From Pholis gunnellus (taxonomy: Eukaryota > Chordata > Actinopteri > Perciformes > Pholidae), in contig OU342821.1 in NCBI GenBank assembly GCA_910591455.2, positions 14,261,787 to 14,325,786 of the forward strand: a DNA stretch of 64,000 nucleotides, given 5' to 3'. The notes beneath the pieces are model-generated. The model worked only from the letters and a program-made list of their open reading frames with translations. It was not told the DNA's origin and searched no databases. Positions 1 through 12,900 of this stretch are shown one piece after another. Positions within the stretch are counted from its first letter, which is position 1. The number at the start of each line of letters is the position of its first letter. Position numbers and translations under genes: made by a program.

Positions 1-1458
1 TCTTGGACAAATGCATTTATCTCAACTTGTCCTGTGTCAGTGTGCATAAAGGTCATTTGTTTTGCAAAACCTTGCTTGCCAAGCAACAAAATCCCCACAT
101 GACTGTGGTCCTTTTGCAGCGTTCAAGCAGTACCTGTGCTTCTGCTTGGTTCGTGTTTTGTCCACAAACACCTGCAGCTCCAAGTGCAACAGCCTCAGCG
201 TCGCCTGAGGTCTGGGTCCACAGTGGACCAGTCTACACACGGCTCTCTCTGCTCCAGACAGAGGGCAAGGCTCAGCTGCCATGAGGGCAAAGGGTGAACA
301 AGCTATGGTCAAAAAACTGTGAGAGATGCAGTCCACTCAAGCAGTGCAGTTATCATCGATAGTGCAGTGTTGAGATGTTAAGGGATATCAGCTGACGTAG
401 CTGATTCAGATGAAATTTCTCCGTGTTGTCCACTCAATAACTTAGAATAAAAAATGTCAGCAATGTTGCAGCAAACCTGGACGCAACCCAACTGGATTTT
501 CTAGACACAGTCTAGCCAAAAATAAAATAAAATCACATCTGCTTTTCAAGTCATCGAGAACGTTCCAAAAACTCAACGATGAACCCTAAAATCCCACAGA
601 GAATCCAGCAGTTCCAGTCACGGTTGTGTTTATTAGCAGTTTAGGGCATGTTTCACTCATCCAACTGAATTTAAATCAAGAAGTTTTCCCGTTGCTGTAA
701 AGTCATTCAGTTCACTCACAATCCTCTTCAACCTGTGACAGTAAGATCCATTGTTCTGACTTGCCATAACAAGCCACGCTTTGAAAAGGGTGGCTTGGGG
801 GTGTAGTGCAGAGGACAATTTGGGTGAGAGCAGGCCTACAGTCAGGGGACGACAAAGCCAGTGCAATGCTTCTAAGCTTGACCGTTGCTCCAATGAGAGA
901 CAGAGAGGACGGATGACAGCGAGGGAGACAATTGCTAATCCAGTGATCTGCACCTCCTTGGTAGTGACAACTCAGTGAACCGATTGGCCCGGTCTAATCC
1001 CACTATCTGCTGACACTGGCAGAAACATTATTAGGTCACCAAGCAAGACCAATTAGACGGTGAGTGAAGAGGAGTTCAAGGGGCAATAAATACCAAGAAT
1101 GAGTGCACACATTTATTTTAGTTATTGTCACTCGAAATAAACAGACGTTATGTGTATGTTTTTATTGTTTTGTTAATTTATCTATTGGAACAAATAATGT
1201 AGCAACTACTACAAGACATACACGATTAAAGTAATTCTCACTTCCAAGTAATGAAAACTTAAAAAAGCTCAATATATTTAATGCAGATTCCTCATGGAGG
1301 AAATGGGTAACTTTCAGTCACGCTAGACGCACTTAAAAGCGTATTCTTACGCTGCCAAAACGCGGTTACTGTCCCTGAACGCACCTTGTGTCGGCTCTGC
1401 TAATGTGCTGCTGACGCGTCTCGGTGTCAGGCCGGTGAGACGTCATACGATCTTGCCA

Positions 1459-1530
1459 GAGGTGTAACTAATAACATTAACGGTATTCTATTACAGTAAG
1501 CCGTGACAGCAGGCACAATAACCCGAGGTC
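1459..1530 (+). repeat. Diverged copy of the element at 1706-1863
   Basis: This segment shares the blocks ACTAATAACATT, CAGTAAGCCGT and CAGCAGGCACAATA, in the same order, with the element 250 bases to the right. It is shorter and more diverged, and I cannot place its ends. A local duplication or two insertions of one family would both explain it. Confidence 0.5.
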
Positions 1531-1705
1531 CTTCCACTGAAAGAATCCCTCTACACCTCTAATCACTTCATTAACTTCACCTGTTTGTTTCATGCTAAAC
1601 ATTTATATTTTCTTTTCGGCAAACCCACTACTTTGCCTGCCTTTAGACGTACCAGTTGTGTCGGTTACACAGTGTTTGACTGTGACCACTCTGAGTCAGA
1701 GAAGG

Positions 1706-1863
1706 AAAAGCACAGGTGTTACTAATAACATTGATTGTGGTTGTATTCGATTCAAGCATCACCAGTAAGCCGTAACAGTGAGCCAGCAGGCACAATACCA
1801 GGACCAAAGCAGCAACACAGAGTTCAGTCGTTCAATCGTTGTATTATTCCCACCTGTGCTTTT
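1706..1863 (+). mobile_element. Short inverted-repeat (MITE-like) element
   Basis: The element is bounded by a perfect 13-base inverted repeat: AAAAGCACAGGTG at 1706-1718 and its complement CACCTGTGCTTTT at 1851-1863. The next roughly 15 bases of each arm also show weaker inverted similarity. It is about 158 bp with no coding capacity, as expected of a non-autonomous DNA transposon. Internal blocks recur at 1459-1530, and a 30-base block at 1776-1805 matches 29896-29925 at 28 of 30 positions. The superfamily is unknown, and no clear target-site duplication is visible. Confidence 0.5.
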
Positions 1864-4304
1864 GTTACTACGACATTTTCCGATGTCTTTTGTGAAAAAA
1901 GGTGTGCTGACCTCTCCGGAAAAAAAACAGATGCTGGCACTGCAGGCTGAGGTCATAACAGGAGAGAGGCGTGTCCTCTTTGATCTGATAACAAAAAACA
2001 TCGTTTGACTTTGGCAGTGACCCACAGATGGTCTTTGGAATTTTTCTTTCCCCTCGTATACTTGTATCACTTTCTAGCAGGGGGCGATACGGGAAAACAA
2101 ATGTATTGGCAAGGACCCCGTCTGATGGAAGGAGTACAGGATGGACACAGTATACAATACAAGAGGGAGCTGAACCGTTTCCATTGCACGACAATGTATC
2201 AAGGAGCGGTAGCATAGAAACCTATAGCATCCATCCACTCAAAAGGTGGCTGCTGAAGGCGTTGCAAGGTCAGCAGTGCAGTCAGTGTCTTCGTGGGAGC
2301 GTGATAGTGATAAGGAGTCAAGTTGAAGCAGGTAATTACAGAGGCGCGGTCTCAAAGGAAAGATAAAAGATGAGGAGGAAGACATAAGGATACCGAGTCC
2401 AGCAGCAGATGTTGAAGGGGCCTCTGTAAACCACGAGCCAATTGTAAAATCCTGAACTGTAAAACAGATTGTGGAGGAAAAAAAAAAGGGGTGTAGCTTT
2501 AAGAGCGCCTGGCGACATTGTTAAATAACTTAAGTGGTGCAGTGTTAAGTTAAAGGCCAATATATCGTCACTCTGCTTGATCAAAGTCGGTGAACTAAAA
2601 GGTGCCGCGTGAGAGCTAGCTTGAGGGCTAACCGGCAGAAGGAAGGACAGATGGGGACGGCAAGACAAAAAGAAAGAAAAGGATTACTTTTCAAGAGAGG
2701 ATTTTCACAGTTACTCTAATTCTTGTCATCTTTGGAGTAAGAATGGACGTGTGCGGCGCGGTCCACCATTCCCTCCTCTGACTACCACTCTAATTGGCCT
2801 GTTTGGGAGACAATCATCCCATAATAGCCTGCCTGTGGTCTAAAAAGAGACAGTCTCCCAGCGTTGTTCCCATGACAGCACAGAGTGCACTGGACAGGTT
2901 TCAGGGAGCAAGTGAGGTAGTGTGGAGGCTGAACTATGACATGGCCCTTCTGTATAGTAAACAGGATGTATTTGGAGTTTTGGAGTTTGTCGAACAAGCC
3001 ATCAACATACAGTGCATCACCTTGGGCTGTAACGTTTAACAGACAAAACCATCAATAGATGAATGAACAACATTATGCCATAATGCATGGAAATGATTGA
3101 GTTGCAGCCCTATTGTGTTTTACATCATTGTAAACGGAATATATTTGGTTTGGCACTTCAGTAACAGGAAGTAGTTGAAGGGCCAGTGTTATAAACAGCA
3201 GATTAATTAAGCATGAAAATAACCTTTAGTTGCATTCCTAGATATTTTAAAAATAGATTTTACAACTTAAATAGTTGACACCGTAATTGAAATGCTGCAA
3301 TACACACCTGCTGCTGTACACTACCTCTTCCATTATATTATATATGAATGAAAAGTCCCATAAACCAATTCAATTATAATAAACAGGGAACTTTTGAATA
3401 GATTCAATATGCAGCCACAACCTGAATGTGAGATATGTCCCAATTAAATCCTGAGCATATCATTTTGATAAAAATGTATTTCCTCTGAAAAAAATATTTC
3501 TTTTCTTTTTTTTATGGATCCTTATTCCCTATTTATTCAGGGTTCAACACTGCGCTCCCCGTTATTCTTGGCTGAGCTCAGACACTCTGTGCTCGGAGTA
3601 ATCCGGCCACAATTACAGAGTGCCACGGCCAGTTGTCAGGGAAACCAAAGAGAAACTCTCGAGGAATGTGTCCTTCGTTACGAGCAGAGCCGTCTCCTAC
3701 TTTCCTCTTTTGTCCGACTCGCTTGTAAAGCTGCATTTTTTATCATTTTCTTTGATTCAGTTTCTCTTAACGCTGTTTTGATAATATTAAAAGGGGCAAA
3801 AATCACGTAATATGGTCCTAACGACAGAAGAACGTTGAGAGAACATAAGATTGATGAGGTGACGTAATCACACCTTCTTCTGGATAACGCTGTAAATAAG
3901 GAGATACAGCTGCAAGTGTGACTAATGCTTCAGTCCAGACTGCCGTCTAATTTACAGAATCAGTTATCTGATGCGTCAGAATACTTCAGAGTTGCTTCCA
4001 TCAATAGCCTGGCACTGTTTCATGCTAATATCCAATAAACTGAATTAATATCTGGAACCAAAGGCCGGAAAAAACGGAAGCGTTGTGCTCGTTTGTTGAC
4101 AAAGACCCCGCAGATAATATTCTTTTGTGTCTGGTCTGTGTTTCCTTAGCAACTCCAGACAAAAACGCACACACACACAAAAATATATCCACAACCAACC
4201 CTCATTGCAGAAAGGTCCTCTATTGACTCTACCGGTTTGTAAAATAGAGAGAAAGCAGTCAGTGAGGGTAGACCTGGCCATATGATCATGACCAGCACTG
4301 TGAC

Positions 4305-4308
<4 letters not shown>

Positions 4309-4353
<45 letters not shown>
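4309..4353 (+). repeat. (TG)n microsatellite
   Basis: About 22 uninterrupted TG dinucleotides inside the presumed first intron of gpsm1. The open frame crossing it on the minus strand (Thr-His repeats) is a by-product of the repeat. Confidence 0.95.
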
Positions 4354-4354
<1 letters not shown>

Positions 4355-5366
4355 TGTCTCATGGACAATCTTGAAGGTTTTATGAAAGTCACTTCCAAAA
4401 CTTTCAACCCTTATTAACATTCCCAGCAGTCCACTCTGTGTCACAGACACTGGGCTTCAAATAAAAAGGGGATGTAATGAGAGAAAATCTGTTCTGTTGT
4501 ATGTACTTTAGTAATAAAGTTGTATCAAAGTTTAATACACGGTTACACGCTATATTACCTTGATTTGACTCGCAGCACTCCCCGCCAACCGTTCCTTTGG
4601 AACATGTTACAGTTATTATTTCATAGATAATTTCCCCACAATTTTTGCATAATCCGTGGGTGTTACGTCTGAATTATCCTAGTTGACTGACGAACAAAGA
4701 CGTGGAGGCACGCTAATACAACGTAACCAGTGTCGTGTGTTGATTAGTAATTTCCAAAATGTCAAAATATTAAAACAAGAGATGCGTCATTCTGACAAGT
4801 TTTAACAATATCTGATGTGTGGTGTCAAGATATGACTTGACAGAAAGGCAAACAGATAAACTGCACCCACGGGCTAATTGGTGCAACTGTCAAACAAACA
4901 TTCATAAGTAGGGCTGAAACATTCTGTCAGTTAATAACTGTTAATAAAAAAAAATGCCAAATATATATTTGCTTTCAACTTCTCAAAAGTGAGGATTTGA
5001 TGCTTTTGAACGTGTCGTAATGGGCCTCTTTCACTATTTTCTGACGAGCAATACATTCAACGAGAATGTATTGATAATGAAAATGAACTATTGATGCTTC
5101 TTATTTAGGACTCCTATCGAAAGACAGTTAAAAGCTGTTTTAGGAGAGTTTAAAGAGAGTAACTTTGCAAAAGTGAACATGGTCACGACATGAACACCAA
5201 ATATGCAAATAAGGGGTAAAGTGACACTGCAACACAAATCCATCTCCCCACACAACACCTTTATGGTGCATCTGTGTGCAGGGTTCTTCCATGAGATCTC
5301 CTGACTGTGTACATGTGGTACGGTTCTGCACCCACATGGCAAGTTTAAACCAAAGCCATGCACTCA

Positions 5367-5396
<30 letters not shown>
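5367..5396 (+). repeat. (CA)n/(CG) microsatellite
   Basis: An imperfect CA repeat with a short CGCGCG interruption, about 330 bp downstream (on the minus strand) of the gpsm1 first coding exon. Confidence 0.85.
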
Positions 5397-5397
<1 letters not shown>

Positions 5398-5721
5398 TGC
5401 TCCAACGTCCACATCTGACGAGGCTCCTTTCAGTCTGTACATTCCAGCCACAGCAGCTCAATGACCCGAGCCAGGAATGAGGCTTGGAACCGGGCTCTGG
5501 CTGCAACCGTGGCCGGGGTCTTGAGCTTTAAATCAGTGAAAGCTGGCTGGTCAAGTTCCGCCCGCCTGACTCCTCCTCGGTAAGCAAAGCCCTGAGCTGG
5601 CAGCTCCCTATTATCCTCCCAGTGTTCTGTCCCTCCAGCCGCTCCCTCCCTCTTTCTCCTGACAGCCATTCAAGGACAGACCTATCAGCTGACCCCCCCG
5701 CCCCCCACCCCGGTGTCCTAC

Positions 5722-5783
5722 CTTGAGTGCAGCCTCTTGCTGGCCAGGTCCTGGTCCACACCGTTCGCAGCCGACTGAGCCAT
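5722..5783 (-). CDS. gpsm1: gpsm1 first coding exon (partial gene, N-terminus)
   Basis: On the minus strand an ATG at 5783 opens 20 codons plus two bases (MAQSAANGVDQDLASKRLHS, then AG), followed by a good donor, AAG|GTAGGA. The end, ASKRLHS(R), resembles the N-terminal ARRLYSR of mammalian GPSM1 (AGS3), which directly precedes its TPR repeats. GPSM1 binds Gαi-GDP through C-terminal GoLoco motifs and partners through N-terminal TPRs, acting in spindle orientation and G-protein signalling. Human GPSM1 lies near LHX3 on the opposite strand, as here. A GC-rich 5' region follows at 5784-6100. The remaining exons should lie left of the window. Base -3 of the start is T, a weak context, but +4 is G. 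The call rests on about seven similar residues plus synteny, so another gene with a similar first exon is possible. Confidence 0.6.
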
Positions 5784-6100
5784 AGAACCGCTGCTAGCCT
5801 GCCCGCCTCCTAGCTTGCTTCCTCCCGCTATGAGGGCCGCCTCACAATGATCTCCTTCCAGAGACAGCTACCCTTTTCTTCTTTCTGTCGTTCCGCGTCT
5901 CTGTCACTCCCTCCCTCCCTCCCTCCTCCCCCCCCCCTTTGCTCCTGGTCTCCAACACTGTTTTCTTTCTCCCTCCCCTCTTCCCACATTCACCACAGCA
6001 ATGAAAAGCTGCTCAGGAAGTGAGCTATTGTGCAAATAAACCGTAAAATCACACGGGCCCCGCCCCCCCAAAGTTACGTCACAGGCCGGAGAGTTGCTTT
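5784..6100 (-). promoter_or_regulatory. gpsm1: Probable gpsm1 5' UTR and promoter
   Basis: This sequence is upstream of the minus-strand ATG. Read on the plus strand, it contains pyrimidine-rich TCCC repeats with a C run (about 5910-5938), a GC-box-like stretch at 6057-6069 (CCCCGCCCCCC) and a CRE/ATF-like TTACGTCA at 6074-6081. There is no obvious TATA box. This resembles a housekeeping-type, GC-rich vertebrate promoter. The transcription start cannot be fixed from sequence alone. Confidence 0.4.
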
Positions 6101-6607
6101 GTGCGTTAGAGCCTTTGAATGTGCTCGGCTGGTGAGCGAGGCCAAACTATGTATCACACGTGGAAACACATTTCGTGCACAGACACATTCAGAATAACTT
6201 TATTGTCTCGATGTTTTGTTGCTGTTGCCTCTCCTTCAAAAATGCTTTTCCTCTGACGACATCACAGAGCAGATGGGTGTGGTCAGAAGGTTCACCTGTG
6301 CCCACACTCAGCAGTGACGTCAATGCGTCCCAGGGCATACCTGGGCCTCAGGTGGGAAGTTAAGCCAGCAGGAACAAGAATTTCAGGAGTTGTTAATTAA
6401 CTGGGCTTTGTTTACAGTCATTCATGCAGTATATCTAATTAAAACGTTCATATAGTCCCAGCCTCCTTGTTCCTCGTCTCAAACATTACAGGGTACTTTG
6501 GTTTTTACTTTCATATTTTGAGTTAACTCTTCAATCACACTATATATCCATTTTCTAAAATATTGAGTCTTAAAATTGAGTCTTGAATCAGAAATAACAG
6601 CTCCTGC

Positions 6608-6900
6608 TGTTACAGCCCGGCTCAAAGGCTGTAACATAAAGGAAGACAAGACGAGACATGTATTTATTTGAAGAACACAACCTAAACTAACAAACTAACA
6701 AAACAAATAAGCAGCTGTGTCCGCCAACGAAGAGGAGCAGAAGAAAAGGGCATCTCTGTTCAGGTGCTGAGTCTTTATACCTGGCACTCCCGCCAGGCTC
6801 AGGTGTGTCCCATCAGGTGATGAGCAACAACCTGAAAGACAAAAAGAGACAAACAGGACACAGACCCCTAGTGGAAGGGAGGGGTCGTCACACTCCGCAG
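6608..6900. mobile_element. Probable transposon or LTR fragment
   Basis: The segment opens with a perfect 10-base inverted repeat (TGTTACAGCC at 6608-6617, GGCTGTAACA at 6627-6636, 9-base loop). It continues with a pattern typical of teleost repeats: a short TTTATAC stretch, CAGGTGTGTCC, CAGGACACAGACCCCTAGTGG, and a GGGGTCGTCACA end near 6890. I recognise the style rather than a named family. The right-hand boundary is approximate and no target-site duplication was identified. Confidence 0.4.
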
Positions 6901-9900
6901 GTTGCTAAAACCCTTAGATTTCCAGAAGAAAATACCGGTCTAAACTCCAGTCGGATCATAACATTAATTCTGTTGCATTGCTTTGTCACTCTGACTGTCT
7001 ATGTGTGGTGCCTTTGGGTTAAAGTTTGTTCTGGGCCACAGTCGTTACAGTACCTGGGACATGACTCATGATTGTGTCATTCTTTTTAAAGCCCCTAAAG
7101 ACATGTTTTCAAATCTTAACTATTTCTCTGACAAGCAATACCCATGACTGAAAAAGCAACAATGATAGTTATGAAATTTACATCTTTAATCAATCGTTTT
7201 TTAACCCTCAAGAATCGACAAAAAGGAATGTCCAAAGCAATTTAGATTTATTTTGCTCTCGTTCTCTAGGTTTATAATCAGATCCATCTTCTGTCCCATT
7301 AGTTACACCTGTGCTGAAATAAAAAGTGTGTTGCTTTTCTGTTGTTACATCATACTATACTATATATACATATTCCACTTGTGCCAGGCAGGCATACAGT
7401 CTGTTTACTAGTGCTCTCTACCTTCTCTGAACAATGGCTGCCCATGTATAATGTATCTAGTCATAGTAAAATCATTGGCATGGTCCTGTTTCACACATTT
7501 GTTTATATCTCTTAGACATGCACAAAATGCACATACTGCTTTCATTAATATTTGTATTTATTAAATACATTTTATTACTTCATAGTTACGTTAATATTAA
7601 TAGAGGATTATCCATTTATTATTATATGTATTTACAACATTACCATATGGAGTTTGTTACTCACACATTAAATGCTAAATATACATATTACATAATAGAC
7701 TGTTCCAGTTTCAATGAAGGCTTATTGTCGTATAATGAAGAGGTCTCTGCAGTATCCGAGGCTCACCATAAGAGAGCAGCATTGCACTGGTGAACAACAA
7801 GCCTTAAAGAGCAATTTCAGTTTTCCCAGAGACACGGGAGTTTTTGACAGGAAGTACACAGAGTGGACACAATAACACGAACACCTAACAGTAAAACAGG
7901 AAATAATTTGATGGCCATGCAAAAATACAATCTTTGCAATCCTTATACTGTTAAGTTTCTGTTGAGGCTCAATTCTATTTCAACTCTTTATGAGGACTTT
8001 TTAAACAAGATATTAGCTAAATTGTCATCTTTTAAAGTATTGAATATTTCTTTTATTGTAATTTTTTTCCCTGATGTTTGGCACTTAGTTATCAGTTTTG
8101 ATAGAATATTGTCATTGTGTTTTTTGCTGTTTAATTCCAGCGATGAGTATTCCTCTTTTTACTCATCTTATTTGATCTCTGCTCTCTATCATCGGTCTGC
8201 TTGTCTGAACATTCAATAGTTACCCTTATGCACCAGTGGTGGCACACATGGCTGCACAATAATAAGCATATTCATATATTTCTTTTCAATAATATACTAA
8301 TTCTATCTGTAATGAATTCATTATTTGTATTTATATAAATACATTTGTATGTAATATACAAATGCTGTAAGATGATATTACATTCATCGCTTTGACTACT
8401 TATCAATGGATTGTTGGTCGTTTTGAGGCATCACGTACGTCAGTGCTGTGATGTTTACAATCCTGTTGTTTGGGTTGCAGTGTATCAGGTCCTGTGGCTT
8501 GTCAGCACTCCTCAGTGTACCTCTTTTGTGTCATCAATATGCTGGTAGCAACATGTTAATGTGTATAATGCGATTGATAAATATTTATGGCTCTATGTAT
8601 CCATGTATTATATGTGTAGAGGCACACATCCATGCACCTCCCAGCATCCTTCACCCCACTAAATAGAGGATAAGACAGAATACGTATTGAATATATCTAA
8701 TATGCTGGTCTACTGTACATGTGATGCAAGAAAAATTATGAAAGAAAACAACTGTAATTCCACGAAAGGCAAACATTTTTATACAATGTATATAACTCTC
8801 TTATAATTGTTATGTTTTTTCCATCATTCCCATAATATCACTGTCATAAGCTATATCTATGATTACATTTAGAAAACATAGATGAAATGGTATTATTATA
8901 CTCGTCATTTTGGATATATATTAACTAAATGACTGTTTTGTCAAATGAATGTTTTATCAAATGTCTTTATTATTCAGAGCTTCTGCTTTGACAAACTAAG
9001 GATTGTAATAAAAAATTTTCCTCGAGCACAAACGACCAGCCACTAGTCTTCAGAGTAATGTATGTTTATACTGTGTTTGTTGTCGGTGCTTTTACATTAT
9101 TGCAATGGAAACCACTTATTTTAATGAAACCCGACTTGTACATTTGACATAATAAGCTCCTCAAATCAGCTACTTCATACTCTTATATGCTGTTGTTTTC
9201 TCTAAAAAAAATGTTTTTGGTCTCTTGCTCTACGTTTGGTTGTGTTTTTGCCTTAATCCTTTGGCCGTATATCTCTGTTGGATCTTGTGCATGGCAGCAG
9301 CTCATTACAGACAACAAGGAGCAACAAAAGCAAAATGAGATTGAAGTAAGCTGATTTCAGATTTAAACTCAAATTTGTTTCTCATTTGTGAGGCAGCCCA
9401 TTTTACAAAAACAAAACCATCTGCCTGCATCTATTACGTACTCTTGGGAATGTTGTATTGTTTTTCACCGGGTTATAGTAACTTTAGTCAGTCCGTATGA
9501 AAGGGACATGCATTTTCCTGACTCCATCTACATTACTCCAAAATACGTCATAGTACTGTTTCATCAATGTTCCTAAAAGCCAAACACGTCCTTTTTAATT
9601 ACATAATCGACCATGGGTCACAATGGTCACATTTGTATTCTCTTTGGTGCTTTTATAAACCATTTTGACACAATTTGATCTTGAGAAATTAAGTATATTG
9701 CTGTTGTTTTCAAACCTGCCCAGTTTGAGGATTGGATCCTTGGATCCAGATTCCCACCTTTCAAAAACATCAAAGATTAGTGATACATATTGTTCTTATT
9801 TCTGATTGGTTGTGTGATTGTTCCCATCAGGAGCTGTAGGTGGATTAGTTTGTGCCAGCTTCTCATCTGATGCTCCCCTGCTTTCTGTTGGTGTCCTTGA

Positions 9901-12900
9901 GCGACCAGTCGATCCTCACTGTGGTGCTGCTGATAATCCGGAGGTGGAAACATCCTCATCACAGCTCCAACTGCACAAGCACTAATTATACCGGTAACAC
10001 TGCACCAACACAACCAGGAGGACAAACTATCGCTTCTTTTAATGCTGTTGTTGATCATGGCCTGAACACCCTTTGCCAATGAAAAAGATATTAAAGATAG
10101 TTTTTACAATGCTTATACCATCGGCCACAAAGGAGGTAAAGAATGTATCTAGTAAGACAATTGTGTTTCTGCTGGGAACATGTAGGTGGCAAAAATAAGG
10201 AGGATTCTGCTTAAACACTAATGGGATATTTTAAAGTTTGTTTTCTTTGACTTAAGCCAGTTAGAGCAGCAAGCTGTCGGTAAATTCTTTCTGAGAAAAT
10301 TTGTATCCTAATCCTAAAAAAAAATGATGCTAGGTAGATTCTTGGCATGATTATGGCCATAGTATGCGTCCCTGATAATAGGGATTTCATGAAAGACTGA
10401 AAAAGAAAGTGAAGTAAAAAGCACCGGTTCTCCATTCATTCGGACCTCTGCGCTGTATGCCATTTCAAAGGGATAGGGAGGCATTCCTGAGTTGCAAAAG
10501 CTCAAGTGTGCATCACCTGCATCATGTGAAAATGTGTGATGCCACTTGTTGCACTATGTTACACAAGTTATGGTCACTCATGAGAGATGAATAACTGGTG
10601 GCTTGACAATTCAATGTGATTTGTGCTCATGAAATAGAAGGTTTTGTCAGGAAGTTACAGGTCAACAAAATGTTTATGCCAGAATGAATTGAAGGTCCAA
10701 ACATGAGGCAAATGCGAAATAATAACGTACTTTGAAAAAGTTCCTTTTCAAATGGAATTAAGGTAAACAAAAGTAAAATAGAGAAAGAGTGGCAGACCAG
10801 TCAGAAAAGGGTTTTTAGTTTATAAGACATCAAACCAGAAAATGAAAAACCAGGTTAAACAGATAAATAAAAAGATGCAAAGTTGACTGTAAACAAGGAG
10901 TTAGGCATTTATGAATGCATGCTGGTAAAAAAAAAAAGAATACATACTTATCGCTTTTGTCTCTGCTCCAGTAACTTCCAAACACAGCTTATTTTACAGA
11001 AGGTGTAAAGTGTGACCTTCTGTGCAGGCTGCTGAATATCTAAAGCTCGGGTTTATCATATAGTGTATAGATTAAGCCTGTTTAAGACCTCCCATGTGAG
11101 GCGTTCTGAAGATTACTTTCAATCTGTGCCCTCATTGATTTAATCAGTAGGATTTGCAGTCTTCTCAAGACATGCATATCTTTTAAATTTATATTTTTAT
11201 TATTTTTTGTTATTATTATTATTTGTTTTTGCGTTCCATATATTCAATACCATGTACCCATGTAGTCAATTGCTGGTGAATAAGGGGGATTAAATATAAT
11301 GGTACATATACTCTAGATGTACTTGAGTGTTTGAGTTACTGTTTATTTCAGGATTATCCACTTAATTCACATTTATCCAAGTTTAGAAACAACCAGAGAG
11401 GCGTGGAAAGTCTTGGAAATCCATGATTTCTTTTGCAGGCAATGACATCAATGATTCAACATCACTTTAAAAAAAAGTAAAGTAAATGTAAAAATAATTG
11501 GAGCTTATGCTTCATATTTTTTGTACGATATGCAACAAATATTCATGACCTATTAGTGCAATATTACCCAGTGAGCACCTGATAAATACGTTACAATAGC
11601 ATCTTTTTTCTTTCAGTGTTGTTTCTCTTGGCAGTACAATCATCAAACATATGGGCTTTCTAATTTATGAAAGCAGGACAACAGGCCTTTTACTAAAACC
11701 TGGCTGTTTTATGTGCAGTTTGGTACTCATGATAAAGCAATCTCTCAATAATACTAAGTGATGACAGGGGGCTGCAGGAGAAAATAATTTGCATAATGGA
11801 AAAATCAGACCTAATCTACTCCAGATCTAGAGAGACGATGAAGAGAGGGAGGGTGGGAAGGAGGAAAGCAGTGGATGAGCCTTTAAATCTGAGAATGCAA
11901 CTGGAGCTCAAGTCTCTCAGCTCTGTCCTAAACCTCTTTGAATGCCGGTTATCTTACAGCAACCCCCAAGACAATGCTTCGGCCTCCAACAATCCCCTTA
12001 GTATAGAAGCATAGCTTTCAGGTTTGTCTCAGTTTTCCATAATGTTGAGCAGACGTGTGATTTTCAGCAAATCCTGTACCACCCACTGTAAACTCAACAT
12101 GTATGTAGGTATTCTCCCAGTGACCAAAGGGTGGCAGTGTCGTTTATTTCTCTCTGTCATGGGTTTACTCAAGATGGACATTTGTTAAATTGAAGAATAT
12201 AAAGTACATCAACAGCACACAGACGGGAAGAAAACAAAATAAATAAATTGTTAATCATTAAATCTTAAAACAATGTTTACGTGTACATTAAAAAAAAAAG
12301 TTCTTCCTGTTCTTATTGGCCCAATATGATTATAATGTGATTGATGAGGGACATAATCCGCATTCTCTGTAATGTGAAATTTCTTCTTTGACTGTGTTAT
12401 AGTTGAGGGATAGAAAAATAAGGCTCTAACTTTGGATTATACCAACTATTTGTCTGACTCAGTGCTAAAACCTCATATGATATATATATTTCACACTATG
12501 TGAAATGAAGTTTGTCCCCCCCCATGACTTACAATGCAATGGAATAAGATCACTTCACGGCACAGTATGGAGAAGTGTACACTTACGGCCATGTGGGTGT
12601 TGTTTTATGGGCTCTGCATGTTAAACCGTTGGTCCGAAATTGGAATATAGTTGCCATATGCATCTACATTTAAGTATTTATGTCTGATAGATTGATTAAC
12701 AAAGAATCTTAGAATGTTTAACATGTTTAGAAAGTTCTTGTTCATGACCGACTAACTGACCACTCGATTTCAAGGGAAGGATTACATTCAGTGGGGCATT
12801 TCTGTAATTGAGGGAACCACAATACACATGTTTCGATCACAAATTACTGAAGCTGTCTTTAGTTACACCTGTCATCATGGCAACCGCTGTTTCCCTGGAG

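Larger units (their letters stand above)
1..5721 (-). other. Probable gpsm1 intron 1, no coding exon seen
   Basis: This stretch lies downstream of the minus-strand exon at 5722-5783, so it is most simply the long first intron of that gene. I looked on the minus strand for the next GPSM1 exon (the TPR region beginning MEASCLELALEGERL in mammals) and did not find it, so it should lie left of the window. The stretch holds an inverted-repeat element at 1706-1863, a diverged relative at 1459-1530, a GT microsatellite at 4309-4353, a CA microsatellite near 5367-5396, and otherwise unremarkable AT-rich sequence. The intron assignment depends on the exon call. Confidence 0.45.

Noticed and set aside
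1..330. Overlapping frames at the left edge considered as a qsox2 or gpsm1 exon
   Set aside because: Neither strand shows thioredoxin, Erv/ALR or TPR motifs, and there are no fitting splice sites.
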